From contig JAHJUF010000151.1 in assembly GCA_018829095.1 (NCBI GenBank), positions 1 through 42,128 of the forward strand: 42,128 nucleotides of DNA, in the 5' to 3' direction. The stretch's first letter is position 1. The number at the start of each line of letters is the position of its first letter. Source of the stretch: Pseudomonadota bacterium (GTDB lineage: Bacteria; Desulfobacterota; Desulfobacteria; Desulfobacterales; Desulfatibacillaceae). Of this stretch, positions 17,524 through 24,511 are shown piece by piece. Both the position numbers and the translations under genes were made by a program. The notes under the pieces were generated by a model. The model saw only the letters and a program-made list of their open reading frames with translations, searched no databases and was not told where the DNA came from.

Positions 17524-18983
17524 AGGCAGCTCTCGTGAATCCGCCCCTCATCGGGCACGAAAAGGACCTCTTCGGCCACATCCCCTCCATTCCCGTGGGG
17601 CTGTTGTACGTGGCCGCAGCCGTCCGGGCCCAGGGGCACGAGGTGGATGTGGTGGACGCCTTTGGCGCAGCCCATGAATCCCGGCGGCCCTGGCTTTCCG
17701 GATACATCCTCCAGGGGATGACCCCGGAGGAGACCGCCGCGGCCATCCCCCGGGACGCAGACCTGGTGGGCATCTCCGTGCATTCGGGCCTGGGCTTCAC
17801 CTTTGCCCGCCAGCTCATGGCCCGGGTTCGCTCCCTGGGCATCCCGGTGGTGGTGGGCGGTCCTTTTGCCTCCACCTGCCCCGAGGCCTTTGTGAACGCC
17901 GGGGCGGACCATGTGGTGGTGGGAGAGGGGGAAGAGGCCCTGCCCGCGCTTCTGGATACGATGAAGGCCGGGCGGCGGCTCCCGGGGCGGGTGATCCGGG
18001 CCGCGCCGGTGGCGGACCCGGATTCCCTGGCCCATCCGGCCTACGACCTCATCCGCCTGGAGCCTTATTACGAGGCGGGGAGGGCCCATGGCCCCCTTTG
18101 CGGCCCCTACCTTCCCCTCGTCACCTCCCGGGGATGCCCCCACTCATGCGCCTTCTGCGCAGCTCCCTTTCTGGGGGGCGGAAAATGGCGGCCCCGGGAC
18201 CCGGACAAGGTGGCGGACGAGGTGCGGGCCATGCAGAGGCGCTACGGGGTCCAGGACTTCCACGTGCAGGATGACAACTGCACCGCATCCCGGGAACGGG
18301 CCGCAAGCCTGTTTCGCGCCACAGCCCGCCTCTCCCCTTGCCCCGGCTTCTGCCTGTGCTCGGGCATACGATCCGACGATGTTTCCGGATCCCTCCTCGA
18401 AACCATGGCCAAGGGAGGGGTGCGCCACGTCAGCTTCTCTCCGGAAAGCGGCTCGCCCCGGGTCCGGGCCCTCATGAAAAAACAGGTGGATGTCCCCCAT
18501 CTCCTGGACATGGTAAGGATCGCCAGCCGCCTGGGACTGGGAACCCAGGCCTGCTTCATCCTGGGTTTTCCCGGCGAAACCGGCGAGGACCGGGGCATGA
18601 CACGGGGCCTTATCCGGCGTCTGGTGGCCCGGGGACTGGACGATGTTTCCCTGTTCATCATGGCCCCGGTGCCCGGCTCCGCCTGCGAGGGGACGCTGGG
18701 GCCTGTGCCGGAATACGAGGGACTCTCCTGGTCCCCTTCCTGGCGGCCGGACTACCCGCGCCTGCAAAGGGCGCGGACATCCATGTACCTGGAGTTCTTC
18801 CTAAGGAAGCTGGTCCACCATCCCGCCAGATTCCTGGCCTATTTCGCCCGGGCCCTGTCCGGCCGGTACCGCAACAAGGGCGAAATGGTCATCGGCTCCC
18901 TGGTCCGGCGGTTCGCGGAGGATTCGGGACTCCGGTCACGGCACCGGGCGCGGCCACGGCCACGGCCGGTGAAGGGGGGATGA
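17520..18983 (+). CDS. B12-binding-type radical SAM enzyme (paralogue 2)
   Basis: The 487-aa product parallels the gene at 15171 block by block: AALVNPPLIGHEKDLFGHIP, GLLYVAAAVRAQG, VVVGGPFAST, VVGEGEEALPAL, TSRGCPHSCAFC (cluster cysteines C206, C210 and C213), VQDFHVQDDNCT, SFSPESGSPRVRALM and FILGFPGETGEDR. The N-terminal domain again lacks a DXHXXG cobalamin ligand motif. The tail is very basic (RSRHRARPRPRPVKGG). The shared HVQDDN/HIQDAN block, with a Cys here (DNCTAS) in place of Tyr (NYTVN), hints at related but distinct substrates. Translation is coupled to the upstream methyltransferase (ATGA overlap). Confidence 0.87.
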   Translation: MKAALVNPPLIGHEKDLFGHIPSIPVGLLYVAAAVRAQGHEVDVVDAFGAAHESRRPWLSGYILQGMTPEETAAAIPRDADLVGISVHSGLGFTFARQLMARVRSLGIPVVVGGPFASTCPEAFVNAGADHVVVGEGEEALPALLDTMKAGRRLPGRVIRAAPVADPDSLAHPAYDLIRLEPYYEAGRAHGPLCGPYLPLVTSRGCPHSCAFCAAPFLGGGKWRPRDPDKVADEVRAMQRRYGVQDFHVQDDNCTASRERAASLFRATARLSPCPGFCLCSGIRSDDVSGSLLETMAKGGVRHVSFSPESGSPRVRALMKKQVDVPHLLDMVRIASRLGLGTQACFILGFPGETGEDRGMTRGLIRRLVARGLDDVSLFIMAPVPGSACEGTLGPVPEYEGLSWSPSWRPDYPRLQRARTSMYLEFFLRKLVHHPARFLAYFARALSGRYRNKGEMVIGSLVRRFAEDSGLRSRHRARPRPRPVKGG

Positions 18984-18987
18984 CCGC

Positions 18988-20526
18988 ATGGGAGTATGGA
19001 AAGGCTTGAGCCCGCGAAACTGGGGCCTGGAAGATCATGAAAGGACCCTGAAAAATCTTTTCACCTTCCTCGCCCTCAGCCTGCTGGTCCTCTTCTCCGC
19101 CAAACTTGCCGTGGGCTATATCCGTTCCCTGCCCCTGTTGTTGCCGGACGAGGGCGACATCCTCATTCCGGCCTTTTTTCATCTGGAAAAAGGAATCGGA
19201 TATCCCTTTCAGAAGTATCCCCCTTTTCCCTTCATGCTTTATGAAACCATGCTCTGGGTCTTCAGCTGGTTCCTGCCCCTCAAGACCTCCAATCTCTTCC
19301 TTGCGGGCCGGCTGATCAACCTGGGGCTTTGCAGCGCCAACATCCTCCTCCTTTTCGTGGCGGCCCGGGACTGGATGGAGGACCGATGGGCCCTTTTGGC
19401 CGCCTTCTTCTTTGCGTTCTGCCCCCTGACTCTCCTGTCCTACGCCTTTGTGAAAACGGAAAGCCTCCTGGTGGCCGAAATCCTGGTGGCCCTCTGGGCG
19501 GGTTTCCGGGTCATGAAAAACCCGGAAAGCGCGATTTATAACGGGGTCTGCGCCCTTGCCGCCGCGACGGCCGCAGCCACGAATTTCAATCCCATGCCAG
19601 CCGTGATCTGGCTGGCCTTCGCATCCATGGGTCTTTCCCAATCCGGCATGAGGCTCCGGCGTATTCCGTGGGGCCTGGCCGTTGGTCCCGGGACCCGGTG
19701 GTTTGCCCCCCTATGCTTCCTGTTCCTCTTTTTCCTTTTCCTGCCGGCCTGGGAAGCGCTGAAGGATTTCTCCCTGGAGGAGTTCCGGCAGGATTGCCAC
19801 GCCCTTTCCGCCCCGACCCTTTTCCGGGCCACGGAAAGCTTCCTGGCCTTTCCCTACGGGAGGATCGCTTTCCCGTTCACGTTCCTTCTTCCCTTTGCCC
19901 TGGGCCCCTTGCACTACCTTTTAACCCTCGCCGCCCTGGGGTTGCGGGCGGTTCCTCCCAAATGGGCGGCCTCCTGGATGATTGCCTGCGCGGTGTATCT
20001 TGCCCTTCATATCGCGGTCATCGTCCCCTTGGGTTTTTCTTTTCTCATTCCGTTCGTGCCCGTGGCCTCCGTGGCCCCCGTATTCCTGTTGAAACGGACG
20101 CGAAAAATCCTGGGAAGGGGGGTGTTCGTGCTGGTCTTGCTGCTGATGGGGCTTTCCCTGTACCAGAGCCCCGCGTTGATAGGCATGGTCGGCAATCTGC
20201 AGATGAACCTGAAAAAAATTCCCGAAGATTGCAAACGCCTTGTCAGCCATTGTGACACGGCCAACCAGGGCTGGGACCCCAACGCCCCCTCGGAGGACAT
20301 CCTGACGGACCTCCCCACGCACCTGTTCTATTCGGATTCCTATGGGTCAAGCTTCTGCAAGGCGGGCAATGACAAGGAATGCCGATTTTTCAGGAACCTG
20401 ACCGGCCCGGACAGCCCTTATACGGTCCAATGGGTGAGCCGGACCCAATATCCCTGGAAATGGCTGGCCGTTCGGATCAACCCCGAAGCCTCCTTCAATT
20501 TTTATCTTTTGGAGAGAAAGGAATAG
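18988..20526 (+). CDS. GT-C-fold membrane glycosyltransferase (ArnT/PMT-like)
   Basis: The 512-aa product has about ten hydrophobic segments, beginning at residues 25-43. Just after the first is LLPDEGDIL with D54-E55, matching the acidic pair in the first extracytoplasmic loop of GT-C enzymes that use polyprenyl-phosphate-linked sugars (ArnT, Pmt, GT39/83 groups). The region after residue 390 is a soluble domain with several cysteines (DCKRLVSHCD, FCKAGNDKECRF) that could form disulfides outside. I infer transfer of a sugar to a lipid or protein on the outer face of the inner membrane. It starts 4 bp after the second radical SAM paralogue, with a G-rich ribosome binding site. Confidence 0.72.
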   Translation: MGVWKGLSPRNWGLEDHERTLKNLFTFLALSLLVLFSAKLAVGYIRSLPLLLPDEGDILIPAFFHLEKGIGYPFQKYPPFPFMLYETMLWVFSWFLPLKTSNLFLAGRLINLGLCSANILLLFVAARDWMEDRWALLAAFFFAFCPLTLLSYAFVKTESLLVAEILVALWAGFRVMKNPESAIYNGVCALAAATAAATNFNPMPAVIWLAFASMGLSQSGMRLRRIPWGLAVGPGTRWFAPLCFLFLFFLFLPAWEALKDFSLEEFRQDCHALSAPTLFRATESFLAFPYGRIAFPFTFLLPFALGPLHYLLTLAALGLRAVPPKWAASWMIACAVYLALHIAVIVPLGFSFLIPFVPVASVAPVFLLKRTRKILGRGVFVLVLLLMGLSLYQSPALIGMVGNLQMNLKKIPEDCKRLVSHCDTANQGWDPNAPSEDILTDLPTHLFYSDSYGSSFCKAGNDKECRFFRNLTGPDSPYTVQWVSRTQYPWKWLAVRINPEASFNFYLLERKE

Positions 20527-20564
20527 GAGCGCTTTTGCAACAGGGTGCCGGGCCCGGAGCCGGG

Positions 20565-20602
20565 GCCCCTTGCAATTGCCGGGGGCATGGCCTATTTTTT
20601 TT
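20565..20602 (+). terminator. Possible intrinsic terminator after the GT-C gene
   Basis: GCCCC (20565-20569) pairs with GGGGC (20582-20586); a run of eight T follows at 20595-20602. The stem is short and the T-run starts eight bases after it, so the call is tentative. Confidence 0.35.
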
Positions 20603-20766
20603 GAGTCCCCCCGCGAATCTCCATGCGTGGCACGGAAAAGGAGTTGTTCCTCCCGCCTTCCGGGCAGCTGGACCATCGGAAAGATGCCCGCCTTTTGCGG
20701 CGCCGTTTTCGCTAAACACCGGAATCCGCTTTTTTGGGCAAGAGGAAGCCCCCGCTGACGCCGGGC

Positions 20767-20811
20767 GGAGGGGGATGAAGGCCGCAAGAAAAATTCCATG
20801 ATCCCCCCTCC
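20767..20811 (+). promoter_or_regulatory. Large inverted repeat in the radical SAM leader
   Basis: GGAGGGGGAT (20767-20776) pairs with ATCCCCCCTCC (20801-20811) with one extra C and a 24-nt loop. With the hairpin just downstream it would give a folded 5' leader. Confidence 0.3.
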
Positions 20812-20825
20812 GGGCGCAAAACCGG

Positions 20826-20842
20826 CCTGTCGCCCGGACAGG
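20826..20842 (+). promoter_or_regulatory. Hairpin just before the radical SAM start
   Basis: CCTGTC (20826-20831) and GACAGG (20837-20842) form a perfect 6-bp stem with loop GCCCG. It ends 19 bases before ATG 20862 and so could influence ribosome access. Confidence 0.3.
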
Positions 20843-20861
20843 GGTCTGATCGAGAGATGTC

Positions 20862-22277
20862 ATGCGTGTCGCCTTTGTGCAGAACGTCTGGTTCGACAAT
20901 CTGGGTCCCATCGGCCTTGCGGAAATCCTTGAACGCCAGGGGCACCAGGTCCGCTTTTTCCTGGAAGACCGGAGCTGGGTCAAACGGATCGTTGAATGGG
21001 CCCCCCATGTCGTGGCCTTGAGCGCGACCACGGGGAACCATCTCCCCATGCTGAAAATGGCCGAGATCGCCCGGTCCGCCGTCACGCCCAGGCCCGTTGT
21101 GATCCTGGGCGGTCCCCACGCGACCTTTTTCCCGGAAGTGATCCACCATCCCGCCCTGGACGCGATCTGCCGGGGCGAGGGCGACCTGGCCCTGCCTCAA
21201 TTTTTGGCGGAAATGGAAGGCGGCGGTCTCCCGGAAAAAATCCCCAATTTCTGGATCAAAAAGGACGGGGTCATCCTCAAAAACGAGATCGGCCCCCTGG
21301 TGGTGAACCTGGACGACATCCCGTTTCCCAGGCGGACCCCTCTTTACTCGGAGTACCGGTTCCGGCGGAATTATCCCGTCAAAACCACCGTGAGCAGCCG
21401 CGGCTGTCCCTTTGGGTGCATCTATTGCTACAACAACATCTACAAAAAAATGGTGAGGGGAAAAGGCCCCTACGTCAGGCGGAGAAGCGTCTCCCATCTG
21501 ATGGAGGAACTGTTGTATCTCCACAAGACCTATGGGTTCAGGTCCCTGGAAATCCTGGACGACATCTTCACCATGGACAAGGCCTGGACGCTGGATTTCG
21601 CCCGGGAATACGCGAGGAAAATCCGGCTCCCCTACGCCGTCCTCAGTTCGCCCGGATTTCTGGACCCTGAAATCATCGAGGCCCTGAAGGACTCCAACTG
21701 CCAATGGATCGCCTTTGGTATAGAAAATGGCGATGAAAATATCCGAAGAACCATCCTGAAAAAGCCCTTCCTCAACGAGGATTACCGGGAATTGGCCGGC
21801 ATGATAAAAAAAGCGGGGATCCGGATACAGACCTTCAACATGGTGGGGCTTCCCGGAGAAACCGTGGAAAAGGCCATGGAAACCGTGCGCCTGAACCAGG
21901 AGATACGCGCGGATTATGCCTGGTGTTCCATGGTGCAGCCCTACCCCGGCACGGAGCTGGCGGAAATCTGCCTGAAACAGGGCCTGTTGCGCGAGGAAGA
22001 CCTGGAGTGGGGCGGAATCGCGTCGAAAAGCATCTACGATCAAGGCATGATCCAAAACGAGGAGGGTGCCAGCCTCTCCAACCTCCAGAAGCTGTTCCCC
22101 CTGATGGTGTGGTTCCCGGCCCTCGAGCCCCTTTTCCGCCTCCTGATCCGCCTGCCCCCCAATCCCCTGTTCCGGTACGTTCACCAGGCGACCCTGGGTT
22201 GGCAGGTCAAGAGGCGCGGGAAAATCCGCTTGCTGGAGACCCTCGAAATTTACCGGCGGTTTGCCCGGCACTACTAG
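20862..22277 (+). CDS. B12-binding-type radical SAM enzyme (BchE-like architecture)
   Basis: The 471-aa product has an N-terminal Rossmann domain (VAFVQNVWFDNLGPIGLAE, GLAEILERQGHQV, VILGGPHATF, CRGEGDLALPQFL) and a radical SAM core with SSRGCPFGCIYC (cluster cysteines C182, C186 and C189), ILDDIFTMD, WIAFGIENGDENIRR and FNMVGLPGETVEKA. No DXHXXG motif is present. The C-terminal hydrophobic patch LFPLMVWFPALEPLFRLLIR suggests membrane association. It is more distant from the 15171/17520 pair than they are from each other, and it is separated from them by the GT-C gene and a structured gap. Its stop shares CTAG (22274-22277) with the convergent crotonase gene. Its substrate is unknown; a lipid or isoprenoid fits the context. 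Confidence 0.87.
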   Translation: MRVAFVQNVWFDNLGPIGLAEILERQGHQVRFFLEDRSWVKRIVEWAPHVVALSATTGNHLPMLKMAEIARSAVTPRPVVILGGPHATFFPEVIHHPALDAICRGEGDLALPQFLAEMEGGGLPEKIPNFWIKKDGVILKNEIGPLVVNLDDIPFPRRTPLYSEYRFRRNYPVKTTVSSRGCPFGCIYCYNNIYKKMVRGKGPYVRRRSVSHLMEELLYLHKTYGFRSLEILDDIFTMDKAWTLDFAREYARKIRLPYAVLSSPGFLDPEIIEALKDSNCQWIAFGIENGDENIRRTILKKPFLNEDYRELAGMIKKAGIRIQTFNMVGLPGETVEKAMETVRLNQEIRADYAWCSMVQPYPGTELAEICLKQGLLREEDLEWGGIASKSIYDQGMIQNEEGASLSNLQKLFPLMVWFPALEPLFRLLIRLPPNPLFRYVHQATLGWQVKRRGKIRLLETLEIYRRFARHY

Positions 22278-23047
22278 GGCTCCCTCTCCAGACGAACCTG
22301 GAAGCGTTCGGACATGATGTTCTCCGTGAGGACCTGGTTCTCCCTTTCCAGGAACGCGGAAAGCTCCATGGGAGGAAGGTTGATGAGGCTCTTGGCGCCG
22401 GCGAGGAGGTGCAGGGGCATTTTGCCCAGGCGCCTGGCATGGGCGATGGACTCCTCCTCCAGGAAGGCCGAGGGAACCACCCGGTCCACCAGGCCCATCT
22501 CCAGGGCCTTTTGCGCGCCGATTCCCTCCGGAGAAAGAAGGATCTCCCAGGTCTTGCTCCTTCCCAGATGTTCCAGGAGAAAGTAAATCCCCCCTCCCTT
22601 GGGTATGAGGCCCAGTTCGGGGCTCGTGAATTTCAAGACGGCCCGGTCTCCCATGATCCGGTAGTCGCAGGCCAGGCTGATGTTGAAGAAGGGGGCCTGG
22701 ATCTCCCCGCAGTCCCCGTGGATCACGAACTGGGGCATGGCCCGCAGGCTGAGGACGATCTGGTTCACGGCGTTGAAAACCCGGGCGGTGCGGTATTCAT
22801 TGGCTCCCGGACCCGTGAGGCTCCTGAAAAAGGCCACCGCCTCCTGGTGGGCGACCTTTTCCGGGCAGCCCAAAAGGAGCACCACCTTCACCCTTGGCTC
22901 CCGGGACACGGATTCCAGGTACTGGAGGAAATCCTCCTTGCCGGGCAGTTCGGCCAACTGGCCCAGGAGGTTCTTCTTGAAATGGATGACAACGATGTCC
23001 TCCATGGGCTCGGCGAAAAACAGCTTCGAATCATGGTCCAGATTCAT
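22274..23047 (-). CDS. Enoyl-CoA hydratase/isomerase (crotonase) superfamily protein
   Basis: The 257-aa product has the crotonase oxyanion-hole region (IHGDCGEIQAPFFNISLACDY) and the FTSPELGLIPKGGGIYFL block that carries the second catalytic glutamate (E164 in rat enoyl-CoA hydratase). The first catalytic glutamate, normally in GGGCELA, is absent (FFNISLA). I therefore expect an isomerase, hydrolase or other crotonase activity, not classical hydration. The start has AAGGAG seven bases upstream on the minus strand. It lies 72 bp downstream of the TolC-family gene on the same strand and could be the last gene of the efflux operon, hinting that the exported substrate is acyl-like. That link is inference. 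Confidence 0.8.
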   Translation of the reverse strand: MNLDHDSKLFFAEPMEDIVVIHFKKNLLGQLAELPGKEDFLQYLESVSREPRVKVVLLLGCPEKVAHQEAVAFFRSLTGPGANEYRTARVFNAVNQIVLSLRAMPQFVIHGDCGEIQAPFFNISLACDYRIMGDRAVLKFTSPELGLIPKGGGIYFLLEHLGRSKTWEILLSPEGIGAQKALEMGLVDRVVPSAFLEEESIAHARRLGKMPLHLLAGAKSLINLPPMELSAFLERENQVLTENIMSERFQVRLEREP

Positions 23048-23119
23048 GTTTTTTCTCCTTGTGGATAGTCCGACGGGGCAAGAGAATGAGGTCCAGGACA
23101 GGAGAACCGGGACAAGGGA

Positions 23120-24511
23120 TCATTCCTCCGGCGTTTCCGTGTCCGGGTTCTTTCCCAATGCGCGATCCAGTTGGGCCTGGGCGGTCATGGCCCCGTAGAG
23201 CGCCTGATAATAGTCCGTATCCGCCTGGGTCAGGAAGGTCAGGGCGTTCAAGACATCCGTGGAGGTGGCCGCCTGCTCATGGTACTGGAGCCGGGTGATG
23301 CGCAGGTTTTCCCGGGCCTGTTCCCGGGCCTGCAAGGACGTCTCCACATTCCTGACCGCCACCAGAAGAGACCGGTATGCCTGTTCCACTTCCAGGCGCA
23401 CCAGGTCTTCCAGAGCCAGAATCCGCTGCCTGGCGGCCCGCAGGTCGAAATGCACCCTGGCGACCTCGGCCCGGGTTCTTCCCCAGGCGAAAACTTCCCA
23501 TTCCGCCTTGATCCCCACGGCGGAGTTGTACCGGTTGGAGTAATCGTTTTCATCGGCGGCCGGGTTGTTGCCGTTCTGTTCGTAGGAGGCAAAGGCTCCC
23601 ACCTTGGGATAATAGGCGCTCCTGGCCGCCGTGACGGCTTTTTCCAGGGTTTCCAGGCCCAGCCTGCCCGCCAGGAGCAGGGGACGGCCCCCGAGGGCCT
23701 GGGCGGTGATGGCCTGGAGATCGAAATCCGATTCCGGGACCGAATCCACGTCTTCCGGAAAAACGGGCGCGCCGGACTCCTGGCCGATGAGCAGGTTCAG
23801 GCCCGTTTCGGCAAGCTTATGGGCCGCGGCCGCCTGTTCCCGCTGCTGGCGCGCGCCGGCCAAAGCCACCTGGGACCGGAGCAGCTCGTTGTAGGGGATG
23901 AGTTCCTGGTCGAAAAATTTTCGGGAATCCTCCTCCTGGGATTCCAGGGCCGCCACGGCCTGGTCCGCCACCCGGAGGATCTTGCCGGCCAGGAGAAGCT
24001 GAAAATAGGCGGCCTTGGCATCCCGGACCAGGTCCAGTTCCGCCTGCCTTTGCTCCATCTCCCGGACCCGGGCCTTCAAGCCGGCCATCCGCAGCCGGCT
24101 GGTGAGGCCGAAGCCCGTGAAAAGCGGCTGAATGACCGTGACGTCCCAATGGTACTGGGTGAGGTCCGCCACGGGGATGGTCATGCCGCCGCTCTTCATG
24201 ATGGGCTGTTCGTCCAGGTCGGTCCAGGAGTAATTCGCCGTGACCCGGGGGAGGAAATCCGCCAGGGCGGCCCGGCGCTCCTGAAGGGCTCCCGCCCGGT
24301 CCAGGCCGGCCGCCCGGAACAGGTAGCCGTGCTCCCGGGCCATGCGGACCGCCTGCTCCAGGCTGACGCGGCCGGCCTCCGGGGAGCCGGCCGCCGGATC
24401 GCCCGCCGTTTCGGGTCCGGCCAGGGCCGGAGCCCCTGCCAAGAGAACCAGCATCAGCAGGAAATTCCAGCCGGAAAAAGTCCGGGCCCTCCATTTTCGC
24501 CCGAAAATCAT
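23120..24511 (-). CDS. TolC-family outer-membrane efflux channel protein
   Basis: The 463-aa product begins with a cleavable signal peptide (FLLMLVLLAGAPALAGPE) and shows the TolC/OEP repeat pattern: SLEQAVRMAREHGYLFRA with ADFLPRVTANYSW in the first half, and AYYPKVGAFASYEQNG with KAEWEVFAWGRTRAEVARV in the second. Both halves contain long helices ending in QARENLRITRLQYHEQAAT. Such trimers form the outer-membrane exit duct for RND pumps. The start overlaps the RND pump stop by 4 bp. It is the third structural component of the MFP-RND-OMF operon. Confidence 0.92.
   Translation of the reverse strand: MIFGRKWRARTFSGWNFLLMLVLLAGAPALAGPETAGDPAAGSPEAGRVSLEQAVRMAREHGYLFRAAGLDRAGALQERRAALADFLPRVTANYSWTDLDEQPIMKSGGMTIPVADLTQYHWDVTVIQPLFTGFGLTSRLRMAGLKARVREMEQRQAELDLVRDAKAAYFQLLLAGKILRVADQAVAALESQEEDSRKFFDQELIPYNELLRSQVALAGARQQREQAAAAHKLAETGLNLLIGQESGAPVFPEDVDSVPESDFDLQAITAQALGGRPLLLAGRLGLETLEKAVTAARSAYYPKVGAFASYEQNGNNPAADENDYSNRYNSAVGIKAEWEVFAWGRTRAEVARVHFDLRAARQRILALEDLVRLEVEQAYRSLLVAVRNVETSLQAREQARENLRITRLQYHEQAATSTDVLNALTFLTQADTDYYQALYGAMTAQAQLDRALGKNPDTETPEE

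Larger units (their letters stand above)
20527..20861 (+). other. 335-bp structured intergenic region
   Basis: No convincing coding frame occupies this gap. It contains three inverted repeats, annotated separately: a GC stem with a downstream T8 run (20565-20602), an interrupted 10-bp stem pairing 20767-20776 with 20801-20811, and a compact hairpin at 20826-20842 immediately before the next start. I checked for cobalamin and SAM riboswitch signatures and recognise none. It probably holds a terminator for the glycosyltransferase unit and a promoter plus leader for the radical SAM gene at 20862. Confidence 0.45.
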
